Assembly: GCF_010183535.1 (NCBI RefSeq)
Contig: NC_071330.1
Coordinates: 124,001-188,000 of the forward strand
Source of the DNA: Caenorhabditis remanei
Taxonomy: Eukaryota; Nematoda; Chromadorea; Rhabditida; Rhabditidae
Direction: 5' to 3'
DNA: 64,000 bases
Below, in pieces: positions 50,133 to 58,965 of this stretch. Position numbers and translations under genes: made by a program. The notes under the pieces were generated by a model. The model worked only from the letters and a program-made list of their open reading frames with translations. It had not been told where the DNA came from and did no database searches. Within the stretch, counting starts at the first letter, position 1, and each line of letters starts with the position of its first letter.

Positions 50133-50542
50133 ATACCTGATTGATTCTGTCAGCGCGATATGCTCAAGTAAAAGATTAAGCCATGCATGCTTTGATTCAT
50201 CAATGAAATTGCGTACGGCTCATTAGAGCAGATATCACCTTGTTCGGAATCCTATATGGATAACTGCGGAAATACTGGAGCTAATACATGCAACTAAGCC
50301 CCAACGTAAGGCGGGGTGCAATTATTAGAACAGACCAAACGTTTTCGGACGTTGTTTGTTGACTCTGAATAAAGCAGTTTACTGTCGGTTTCGATCGACT
50401 CTATCCGAAAAGGGTGTCTGCCCTTTCAACTAGATGGTAGTTCATTGGACTACCATGGTTGTTACGGGTAACGGAGAATAAGGGTTCGACTCCGGAGAGG
50501 GAGCCTTAGAAACGGCTACCACGTCCAAGGAAGGCAGCAGGC
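50133..50542 (+). rRNA. 18S rRNA, truncated 5' fragment (orphan)
   Basis: Starts with the eukaryotic small-subunit 5' end (ATACCTGATTGATTCTGTCA) and proceeds through universally conserved words: AAGCCATGCATG, CGGCTCATTAGAGCAG, AACTGCGGAAATACTGGAGC, GGGTTCGACTCCGGAGAGGG and AAGGCAGCAGGC. It stops at the position corresponding to about nucleotide 410 and passes straight into AT-rich unique DNA, so three quarters of the molecule is missing. Part of the helix region near 50300-50400 looks diverged from C. elegans as I remember it. This is a displaced non-functional rDNA piece, not an active locus, unless the assembly is collapsed here. Confidence 0.92.
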
Positions 50543-50808
50543 TTTTGTTATTTCATTACTTTTTTTTGAAATATCAAAAGAGAAGGAACATGTGAAATAG
50601 CTTCTACGAATGTTTTTTGTTTGTAGTTTCTGATTGGCTGGATTACGTGGTTACCAGAATTTTGCATCTAGCTTTGCTGTAATCATTGGTTCAGACTATT
50701 CAAAAAATACAAATAGAAAGTGTGAAGAGAATCTGTTTTATGTGGGTTTTTTTTTGATAGATTAAACAAAGAAAAAAATATTTTTAAATAAACTTTCTGG
50801 CCTAATGA

Positions 50809-50865
50809 GACTATTCACAAGATAGCAGTAACAAGAACACTGTTTTTGCTACCTCGTGAATAGTC
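50809..50865. repeat. 57-nt imperfect hairpin
   Basis: GACTATTCAC pairs with GTGAATAGTC at the ends, and TAGCA with TGCTA further in, leaving a loop around AAGAACAC. The length and stem are in the range of a small-RNA precursor, but it may equally be a tiny fold-back repeat. Confidence 0.5.
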
Positions 50866-50905
50866 CCATAAACTGTTCAGTGTTTTCACTGAAACTAGAG
50901 TTCAG

Positions 50906-51145
50906 CTTACTAGGAAAGGCCTCCGAGTGACCGTGGAGTTATGGAGCGGGACCTATATCATTAGAAAGCTGAGAAAACGTTGATTCCAAATGTATATTCA
51001 GTTTCTTTCCTCGAGGCCTGGTATTCGAGAAAAACAATGTCAAAGTTCGGAAAAACAGAGAAATGTTATCTTTTGAACACGCCGAAATTGCAAAAAAAAT
51101 TGAAATTAACTCCATTGTCACCTGGAGGCCTTCCCTAGTTAGTCC
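50906..51145. repeat. Fold-back pair around a 200-bp interior
   Basis: ACTAGGAAAGGCCTCCGAGT (about 50909-50928) faces CACCTGGAGGCCTTCCCTAG (about 51119-51138) in reverse complement with a few mismatches. The interior has no gene. Confidence 0.5.
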
Positions 51146-51243
51146 AAATTTCATCTTTAATCGAACGTTACTCGCTTCCGTTTTGTTTGTACCTAGGTAA
51201 ACACTTAATTCCTCCAAAAATTTAGGTTATCAAAATACCAAAG

Positions 51244-52334
51244 ATGGAAAACCAAGAACCAAAAATAGAAAACCAGTTCCACTTTGAGAACGATATTGGA
51301 GAAATTCATCTAAAGGAAAACCGAGATTTTGAAGATCAGGTTGACAAAGAATTGAGATTGTAAGAAAGTGTCTAGGTTAAGTCAAAAATTAATTGTCTTA
51401 TTTTCAGGAAAGTGTCATACACTCACGAGTTGGAAATGGCTCTAAGACTTGAAGAAAGCAGTTACTTGACGTGGATGTTTGATTGGGATGAGCTCGAGAA
51501 AAAAGGTGTTGATGGATTCACAGGATGCATCATCGTATCGGTTCGACAGAAGAACATGGCAACTGTACATCAGAAGTATGTCTTCGAGGTCACCCGTGAT
51601 GTGAAATCACTTACAAGACGGATTGGTTCCGTTGCTGAATTGCAACAACACAGCACATGGCAGAGATGTGGATTGAACTATGAAGTGACGCTCCAGTCCT
51701 TCAGCTTGCTGAGTCGTTGTCTTGAGATCGATACTCAATTCAACCAAAGTGCAGATTCGGATCTCACACTTAACGTCGAAAGATTTCAGCTACATTTGAA
51801 TTCTCAGGTTCGTTTGAGATAAAAAGTAAAACGATTAAGCTTCCTTTTTTCAGTTCCTCAAATTTCACTCAAAATACTTCTCGAATAAGCTAGCTGCGTA
51901 TGTGATGGACGTTTTCTTGCCAACCCTCAATCTTCCTGGAGTTCGCTATGAAGCATTTGCTAGACTTGTGTCAATGATTTCCCCAAATGCAATTCTTCCT
52001 TCAGGTAAACTTGCTTCTTCTGCATCCCCTCTCTACACAATTCTTTTCAGAAGAATTCTATGATAGCATCCTTGAACTTGCCAACCAGTTGTCGATGCCA
52101 GCAGCTTCCCGTATCATCACTCAGATGATTCTCCGTGGAACGCATCTCAACTTCTACCAAGTCCTGACATTTGCTGATAAGCATCGATTGGATGAACTGG
52201 TGGACCATTGTCTGTCTTACATCAGTACCAAGGACCATCTGCAGAGAATGAAGAACATGGAAAGCATCAAGCTTCTGTCGGCTGGTTGTTCGAAAAAGAT
52301 TCTTGGAAAATATCTGGAAATCCAAAATGCTTAA
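51244..52334 (+). CDS. BTB-domain protein, upstream copy
   Basis: Four exons (51244-51359, 51408-51807, 51854-52004, 52051-52334) give 316 aa. The C-terminal half fits a BTB/POZ fold: SADSDLTLNVERFQLHLNSQ, then FLKFHSKYFSNKL, a RYEAFARLVSMI segment, EEFYDSILELANQLSMP, and FADKHRLDELVDHCLSYIS. The N-terminal 150 residues, with YLTWMFDWDELEKKGVDGF and FTGCIIVSV, form a module seen with BTB in nematode-expanded families and may replace a MATH domain. Such proteins often act as substrate adaptors for Cullin-3 ubiquitin ligases in the cytosol or nucleus; that role is inferred from the family. Introns match those of the next gene exactly. No clear poly(A) signal was seen. Confidence 0.85.
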
Positions 52335-52551
52335 TTTATTCATGAACATTACTGGTTTTAAGATCTCTTTCTTCATCTAAGTCTCTCTTTATGTTTTGTA
52401 TAACGTTTTTAATGAATGAATCCATTTATAGTAATATTTGATTTAATGTTTGTTTCTAAAAGTATTCATTCTGTGATTAGTATTTGCTATTATGGTTACT
52501 TTCTATATTCAAAAGAGTTAAAAGTTTTTCAGAAACTTTAGATCGACGTAA

Positions 52552-53592
52552 ATGGACAATCAAGCTGTGGAATACAGTAGTGAGTTTAACGATCTACTGA
52601 GAACCATTGTTTTTGAGCCTCAAGAAAAATGTGGATTGAATTGGTAAGACGGGTTTGATAAAGTGTGAAACAAAACCATATTTTTCAGGACGGTGTCGTA
52701 TAGTCACGAATTGGCTATATCCACGAAACTAGTCGATTGTGTATACTTGACGTGGGCATTTGATTGGAAGAAGCTGGCGGAAAAAGAAGTGGATGGATTC
52801 ACCGGATGCATCACTGTCTCACTTCTCGACGCGCAGATGACAACGCCGTCTCACAAGTATGCAGTTGAGCTGACATCTGATATCAATTTGGTGTCAAGAC
52901 AAATTGGTGCGGTTTCGGATTTGTACTGGCGTGGTGGTTCTGTCAGATATAAGTTAAAATATGAGATGGCACTTCAACCTTATTGTCTGGCTAGTCGATG
53001 TTTGGGTATTGATACTCAATTCTTCGCTCGCGACGATACGGATGTCACGTTGGAAATTGAAAATTATCATTTGAACGTGAATTCTCATGTAGGTTTTTAA
53101 GTTTTTTCGAAACACATAAACTTCTATTTTTTGCAGATTCTCAAGATTCATTCGGATTATTTCAAACGTCTGCTCTCTTCAAAATTTAAAGAGTATTCAA
53201 TGGAAGTCATCTCAATGCCGACTGTACGTTATGAAGTGTTCGCAAGACTTCTAGCCATGATCCATCCAAATGTAATTCTTCCTTCAGGTAAACTCAATCA
53301 TTATCTATTCTTTTGTTTGAATAAATCTTTTTCAGAAGAGTTCTACGATGGTATTCTTGAACTTGCCGATTACTTGTCGATGCCATCCATTTTCCGTATC
53401 ATCGAGCAGCTACTTCGACGTGAAACTCATTTGACTTTCAACGAAGTTCTTCTACTTGCTGACAAACACGGAATGGAAGGACTTGTTGATGAATGTGTTC
53501 AACACATTACTATGGAACATAGAAGCAAGATGACAATAGTTGAAGAGTTGCAGGGTCTCTCGGTCATTACAAAGAAAAACATTTTTGGTTAA
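52552..53592 (+). CDS. BTB-domain protein, downstream tandem copy
   Basis: Four exons (52552-52643, 52689-53088, 53137-53287, 53336-53592) give 299 aa. Exons 2 and 3 have the same lengths as in the upstream gene (400 and 151 nt) with identical phases, so this is a tandem duplicate. Shared blocks include GVDGFTGC/EVDGFTGC, SEEFYD(S/G)ILELA and LADKHGMEGLVDECVQHI. The N-termini (exon 1) are different in sequence and length, and the C-terminus is shorter. A probable substrate adaptor by family analogy. The gap to the upstream stop is only 217 bp; an operon is possible but no SL2-type signal could be shown. AATAAA at 53701-53706 fits the 3' end. Confidence 0.85.
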
Positions 53593-54116
53593 TTATCAGA
53601 AAACTTAATATAATTTCTTAGTTTTATTCTTTATTAAATTGTTTCTGGTGCATTTATATTTGTTTTTTCTCCTGTCTTGGTTATTTTTTACTCAATTTTA
53701 AATAAAATGGTTCATATCCATCTCTTTTGTTATTAGGGTTTTGAATTAGAAAAGCATAAAGAAGCTTTCACGTTTTTTGAGAAACTCATAAATCTTTACT
53801 ATTAACAAACGCAAACGGCTGTCTGTTTGTCTGTCTGTCGCCGATCCTACCGCCCTTCCTACTGCACCAATTTTCTTCAAATTTGGACCAAAAGATCAGA
53901 AATTTTCACCACTTGATGCCCGTCTTTTTTTTTCAAAATTCTCAAAGTGACGTCTTCTGAGACAGAAACACTGATAAAGCATAGGGGAATGAAATACGGA
54001 AAAGAGAGGGAGAGACGGTCGGCAAAGCGTCGTCTCTTCTTTCCTCGTTCCTGCTTGCATTTCCCGTGGCCCGCGTGGCACAGGTAAATCGTGACTTGTC
54101 TATCATCAACAATCGC
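53593..54116. other. BTB gene 3' flank up to the assembly gap
   Basis: Holds the poly(A) signal of the downstream BTB gene and a short TGTC tandem (53819-53839). No gene is supported. Confidence 0.45.
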
Positions 54117-54216
54117 NNNNNNNNNNNNNNNNNNNNNNNNNNNNNNNNNNNNNNNNNNNNNNNNNNNNNNNNNNNNNNNNNNNNNNNNNNNNNNNNNNNN
54201 NNNNNNNNNNNNNNNN
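54117..54216. other. Assembly gap (100 N)
   Basis: Exactly 100 undetermined bases, the conventional size for a gap of unknown length. Frames reported across it are meaningless. Confidence 0.99.
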
Positions 54217-54289
54217 AAATGCTTAAATTATCATACATATTCACATTTTGATTCAATTTTAAATGTTTATTCGAAAACTATACTTTTTT

Positions 54290-54425
54290 CAAAAAATTTC
54301 AAAAAATTTCCAAAAAAAGTTCAAAAACTCAAAATGTTTTGAAAAAATGTTTCAAAACGGGCCGAGCGGGCCGGGCCGGGCCGAGATTTTTCCTGGTTTC
54401 AGCCCGGCCCGTGACAAGTATGATG
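54290..54425. repeat. CGGCCCGG repeat beside the gap
   Basis: TTTCAAAACGGGCCGAGCGG, then GGCCGGGCCGGGCC, and a right end CAGCCCGGCCCGTGACAAGT. The left part may lie inside the gap; the repeat may be why assembly broke here. Confidence 0.55.
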
Positions 54426-54491
54426 AATTTGGCTATGACTTCAGAATCAATTCGATGATAAAACATTTATTCAATCCACAAAACCCCAGAA

Positions 54492-55159
54492 TTAATGATG
54501 ACATCCAATACTTCTGTCGACGAAAAGAACCTTCCATCCGAGCGATTGGTCCTGAAATCAAGATGATTACAGTAATCTTCCAGAAGAACTTACATTCAAA
54601 AAGCTGACTCTCATATCGAAATTCACGCGATACTTCCACAGAGCCTGGACGTCAATGTTCAGCATAACCTCTCCCATGTCTTCTCCCGTCTGACGTTGAG
54701 ATTTGATCTCAATGATCGGGTCCTCGTGATTAGCGACGAATTGTTGGAGCCAGTGGTTGAACATTGCTGGATTTATATTTGAAAGATAGTGTTTAGTAGT
54801 TTTGACCCTTACCAAAATTTTCGTACTGCCTAGCGTTACACTCGTTGAACATCATCTGAACGTCCACGTATTCGATGTGAGCTTGATAGTTTTCCCGGGT
54901 TTTCGGTGAGAACATTTTTTTGAAAAGGTCGATGTAATACGGTACGAACTCCTTAAAAGTTGTGTGATCCTTAGTCATATCCGTATCTCCATCGAGCTTT
55001 TGGAGAGCAAAGTCGCTTGTATTGATGAAGCGACGTGAGCGGACGATGTTGATCTGGAAGGAATTAAAAATTTCCAGAAAGTTTCCAATTTGAACTCACC
55101 GGACTCAAGGCGCTCAAAAGAGTCGGGAGGACAGTCAGGAAAAGAAGAAGAAGACGCAT
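54492..55159 (-). CDS. Small secreted protein, NTF2-like fold suspected
   Basis: Four minus-strand exons (about 55159-55100, 55053-54813, 54766-54594, 54551-54492) give 177 aa with closed phases and a last intron of 42 nt. The start encodes a clear signal peptide (MRLLLLFLTVLPTLLSALSP). The mature chain is mixed alpha/beta with FALQKLDGDTD, YYIDLFKKMFSP, MFNECNARQYENF, an IIEIKSQRQTGEDMG strand-turn and a WKYRVNFDMRVSF strand, ending LGWKVLFVDRSIGCHH. The size and pattern recall the NTF2/SnoaL-like secreted proteins expanded in nematodes, but that is a guess from layout. The exact start is at 55158-55160 because one A in the run at 55140 is hard to count. Poly(A) signal on the minus strand at 54466-54471. 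Confidence 0.75.
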
Positions 55160-55642
55160 TTTCCAATGATGATTCTCTACTGGGGTAGCTCCCGTTATAT
55201 AGGGGCTGTTCATTCGATTAGGACAGTTTCCCATGCGGGGAAAGGGAGGAAAACGTTTTATGGCTCTTTTTTAGAATTTTATTATGGGGAAATTCAGAAA
55301 AAAAGAAACATGAGGCAAAAAAGTTATATGGTTTAGCAACAGATGTTGAGCACGAAATCACCAACGAATTTTCGTGAAGCCTTCAGTTAGTCCGACTAAA
55401 ACTCTCTGAAGATGATTCTCACACAAAAGTTGTCAACTTCAGAATTGGATATCCTGTTTCGTACCAGAATTGAGCGGAATACGGTTTTTGAAATGCCGTA
55501 AGGCGGGAGGCGGAAAATATTTCATTATTTAGAAATTGATTTTGGCTACATTTTGTTATAAAAAACCGCTAAAAATAGTTAACTTTTTGTTATATTACGT
55601 TTTTTGGTAAAAACTGGCTGCAAATAAACTTCAGAAAATCTC
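55160..55642. other. Upstream flank of the small secreted-protein gene
   Basis: AT-rich, probably the promoter. It carries a weak match to the GTAGTTGACAA family (55424-55500). No gene seen. Confidence 0.4.
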
Positions 55643-55878
55643 ACAAGGGAACCTTATAAGTGGTCCTTAATGCCAGCAAAAACGACCTATACAGGTCGAA
55701 AGAGGATGTTTCAAAACCTATAAATCAACTTTCAAAAGTTGCTTCCGTGACCTGTAAGTGCCTGAAATTGCCATCTGAAAATTGACCATTTTTACCATTG
55801 ATTTGCTGCATTTCGCCCTCTCGCCTCCTCCAAATCCTATCACGTTTGTAATAAACTGCGGCGACACTTTAAAAATGT

Positions 55879-55948
55879 GTTCGGATGGCGCAGGTGGTTA
55901 GCGTCTAGGTGGAGGGAAATTTTGGGCTGGTTCGACCCCTTTGCCATT
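55879..55948 (+). pseudogene. tRNA-like sequence in the left arm
   Basis: TGGCGCAGGTGGTTAGCGT fits a polymerase III A-box and D-arm, and GGTTCGACCCC fits a B-box, at tRNA-like spacing. A T-run follows as terminator (55950-55957). The segment between the boxes does not give a convincing anticodon stem and the acceptor ends do not pair well, so it looks tRNA-derived rather than functional. Confidence 0.5.
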
Positions 55949-56191
55949 TTTTTTCCTTTTTTTTGTTTGATATCTTTTTTTCCAGTTTTTTTCAATGTTT
56001 TTTTGGAAGCTATCATAAAAGTTTGGCGGCACCTCCATCTGTCAACCGGCAGATCACTCTTATAATCATCAATTGAAAGGGATTCAGAAGGGAATCACGT
56101 TGATGGTGGTACAAAAAAGACTTCTATGATAGCTTCCAAAAAAACATTGAAAAAAAACTGGAAAAAAAGATATCAAACAAAAAAAAAGAAA

Positions 56192-56266
56192 AAAATGGCA
56201 AAGGGGTCGAACCAGACCAAAATTTTCCTCCACCTAGACGCTAACCACCTGCGCCATCCGAACACA
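56192..56266 (-). pseudogene. tRNA-like sequence in the right arm (mirror copy)
   Basis: Reverse-complement copy of 55879-55948. On the minus strand it reads GGCGCAGGTGGTTAGCGT and GGTTCGACCCC, followed by a T-rich run. Confidence 0.5.
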
Positions 56267-56760
56267 TTTTTAAAGTGTCGCCGCAGTTTATTACAAACGT
56301 GATAGGATTTGGAGGAGGCGAGAGGGCGAAATGCAGCAAATCAATGGTAAAAATGGTCAATTTTCAGATGGCAATTTCAGGCACTTACAGGTCACGGAAG
56401 CAACTTTTGAAAGTTGATTTATAGGTTTTCAAACATTCTCTTTCACCCTGTATAGGTCGTTTTTGATGGCATTAGGTACCACTTAAAAGGTTCCCTTGTC
56501 AGTGAATTCGCGTAGTCGAACAAATTTTTCAGTGATATAAGATGGAAGGCGGAATGCGGGACAGATCCAATTCGAAAATTGGCTTTTTAATTTATTTTTG
56601 TAGTTGACCACTTTTTTATGAATGCTCTTTTTATAGAGATACAGCACGGGGAGCTCAACTTTCATTTAAATTTGGTGATCTCTTGTAAAAAATTTAAAAA
56701 TCAAGACAAAAAATGCAGCAGTTTTATTGTTTTTTCGAGAAAAAAAGAATCTCTGCGATT

Positions 56761-58358
56761 CTATGCCTTCTTTTTCTCCTCTCCCTCCTCAAACTTCGCC
56801 TTCCGACATCCGCCATCTCCAACTTTCGAGTGATTCTTCTTCAACTTGATACGCCCATCCTGCTTATAGTCAATGACACACGTATGGTTCTGTGGGTTAC
56901 GGTGACGATCACAGAAAATTCTGAAGCATTTGCAACGCATCGTTTGTTGAGCGGCGGAGAGCTTTTTGAAGCAAGTCTAGAATTAATTTTTTTGTTTGAA
57001 ACTATTGATTCCCCCGTTAGTTTCCCTCACATTACACTTGGTTTTTCTCTCCTCCTCGAATCTCTTCACATAATCCAACAATTCGGATTCAGTACTCGGT
57101 GGGAGATACATCGAGCGACGAGCTCGTTTGTATTCTTCGATGGTTTCAGGCGGATCGAAGAAGAGCTGAAATGAGGCGGACATGTAGATATATAGAAGCA
57201 CAAACCGACTTGCCTTGAGCTCTTTTTCTGTAACATTCGACTCATCACCACCACCTTCAACGCTACTCATCGAGCTGACACTGGTACCGGATGGAGACAT
57301 GGCGGATACAGTGGATACAGTAAGTTCAGATGGTGGAGTGGCAACTGGCGAGAATCTGGAAGAGGGTACTGTAGTTGGGTGTCTAGCCAAAAAGAAAACT
57401 CACGATTGAACCGAACCGGCTTCCGACTCCACCGGCGTATTCGACAAAATCGGCGCGTGTTTCTTACGACGAAGCAACGTCTTCATACGGTTTCTGGTCA
57501 ACTCGTGTTCCATCTGCTTCTCGGGTGTCCAAATATTCGCTGTCGCATCCTTATCGCTCATCTTCTTCGGCTTACGATGCACCGTATTCATTCCTTTGAT
57601 CTGCTTACGAAGTTGATCCTGGTTACTTGGAAAAATTGGAGGCATCATGAGAATCATGTCAGTGGCGGTGGGATTTCTGCAAAAAGAAAATTAGAGCGAA
57701 TCTTCCTGTTGTCCAAAACTAGTTTACAAAAAACGAAAAACGAAATTGCCCTGAACCAGGATCGAACTGGTGACCTTTAGATCTTCAGTCTAACGCTCTC
57801 CCAACTGAGCTATCAAGGCACGCCAACGACTGCTTCCCAAGGAATTGATAACTGTGATTTTTTCGTTAGCGACGGCGGCCGACTTAATAATTAGAAAGCG
57901 GAGGGCGCAGTGGATAATAGAATTGGCTATGAAACAAAGGGTCACAAGTTCAATTCCTACTCCTATCTGATTTATTGATAGACCTTAAAACTAGGTGAGT
58001 CAGAAATCCTCCACCTTATTCTTGTACTTATTTTAGAAAAAGTAAAGAAAACTCACGTAAACAAGCCGGTGCTCATTTTAACATTCATTGTTACTGTAGC
58101 ATTCGTAGTGATTCCATATTCAGCAAGCGCCTTGTTTCCCTCCTTCAACTCTTTTCCCTTGAAAAGCAGAATCTGACGATTCGCCAGAACTTCAGTCTCA
58201 ATTTCGATGCGAGTCTTCAAATCTTGAACTGTTTCCTTCTCTTTGATCTCAATGATCGTCTGCTTGACACCTTGCATCACACTGGTCACCGTGATCTTCA
58301 ACGTCTTCTCATCACCGGGCGACTCCGAACGAGATTTCTTATCATTTGGCGAACCCAT
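56761..58358 (-). CDS. ZFAND4-like protein: ubiquitin-like domain plus AN1 zinc finger
   Basis: Five minus-strand exons (58358-58057, 57676-57404, 57355-57214, 57165-57031, 56976-56761) give 355 aa, all phases closed. Residues about 18-95 form a ubiquitin-like domain (KITVTSVMQGVKQTIIEI, VQDLKTRIEIETEVL, RQILLFKGKELKEG). The C-terminus is a complete AN1 finger with ligands C283, C286, C299, C301, C306, H309, H315 and C317, followed by DYKQDGRIKL and a Lys-rich tail. This pairing is known from ZFAND4 (ANUBL1), linked to ubiquitin/proteasome handling. The middle is Ser/Thr-rich. Intron 3 uses a GC donor (AAG then GCAAGT), required by the frame. A tRNA-Phe gene lies in intron 1 on the same strand. 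Poly(A) signal at 56723-56728. Confidence 0.88.
57747..57819 (-). tRNA. tRNA-Phe (anticodon GAA)
   Basis: 73 nt on the minus strand beginning GCCTTGATAGCTCAGTTGGG. Acceptor GCCTTGA pairs with TCAGGGC (two G-T pairs), the anticodon arm TTAGA-CTGAAGA-TCTAA gives GAA, and the T-arm CCAGTTCGATCCTGG pairs fully. There is no intron. It lies inside intron 1 of the ZFAND4-like gene, same strand. After its 3' end comes TTTCG, a weak terminator. Confidence 0.95.
57898..57968 (+). pseudogene. tRNA-like remnant
   Basis: GGGCGCAGTGGATAATAGAA resembles a D-arm/A-box and GTCACAAGTTCAATTCCTAC a T-arm/B-box at about tRNA spacing. Stems pair poorly and no acceptor stem was found. Probably a decayed tRNA or tRNA-derived repeat, inside intron 1 of the ZFAND4-like gene. 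Confidence 0.35.
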
Positions 58359-58527
58359 TGGTTTTTCTCGCTCGCTCTTGACTATTGCACGAAAAGTAAA
58401 ATGTTGGATATTGGGAATGAATGGGAAAAGAATGAGAACATTGGAAAAAAGGGGGACTTTTTTTTTAAATTCGTTTCACGTAAAGTTCATTCGAATAAAA
58501 GATACAAAAAAGAAACAAAAACAATTT

Positions 58528-58599
58528 GGGCCGAACCGGGAGTCGAACCCGGGACCTCTCGCACCCGAAGCGAGAATCATACCCCTAGACCATCCGGCC
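58528..58599 (-). tRNA. tRNA-Pro (anticodon CGG)
   Basis: 72 nt on the minus strand beginning GGCCGGATGGTCTAGGGG. Acceptor GGCCGGA pairs with TTCGGCC, anticodon arm TCTCGC-TTCGGGT-GCGAGA gives CGG, T-arm CCGGGTTCGACTCCCGG. It lies 170 bp upstream of the ZFAND4-like start on the same strand. Confidence 0.95.
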
Positions 58600-58965
58600 G
58601 CTGTTTGCGGAGAGAGTCAATGCCGTACACATGCACAACGTAGTAAGGAAAGGGGAGGAAGGGGTTGTCGAGAGGTCACAGAGAAAAAAGACGTGGAGGA
58701 GGAGGGGGACGCCAAGAAACGAACGACAAGTGGCGTCATAAAAAAGGGGGAAAGTAGGTCAACAGGAAGGAGAAAGAGATGGATAGATTGGATTTAATTT
58801 AGAACCCAAAAAATTTCGAAAAACTACCGGAACTACAGAAATTTTAATAAAAATTGATACCAAAATTGAATTTTTGACAGATTTACAAGATGTGAGACAT
58901 CCGACAAGTTCTAGTATAAAAGGGAACCCCGAAACAACCCAAAATCTCATCGAATACTCCAAACA

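Larger units (their letters stand above)
50543..51243. other. Intergenic region with two fold-back sequences
   Basis: Between the rDNA fragment and the BTB gene pair. It contains the 57-nt hairpin at 50809-50865 and the fold-back at 50906-51145. No protein gene was seen. Confidence 0.5.
55643..56498. repeat. Large fold-back with about 375-bp arms
   Basis: Left arm about 55643-56019 and right arm about 56122-56498 are near-identical reverse complements around a spacer of about 100 bp. Outer ends read CAAGGGAACC and GGTTCCCTTG; inner ends read GGAAGCTATCAT and ATGATAGCTTCC. Differences are few (run lengths, single bases and GGGCTGG/GGTCTGG), so it is young or kept similar by gene conversion. 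Each arm carries a tRNA-like sequence. No transposase frame. Such a structure would extrude as a cruciform or make a long double-stranded RNA if transcribed. Confidence 0.9.

Noticed and set aside
53942..54342. Open frames crossing the run of N
   Set aside because: Translation through undetermined bases is meaningless.
58224..58797. Two long plus-strand frames over the ZFAND4-like first exon and the tRNA-Pro
   Set aside because: They are antisense shadows of a well-supported exon and of a tRNA gene.
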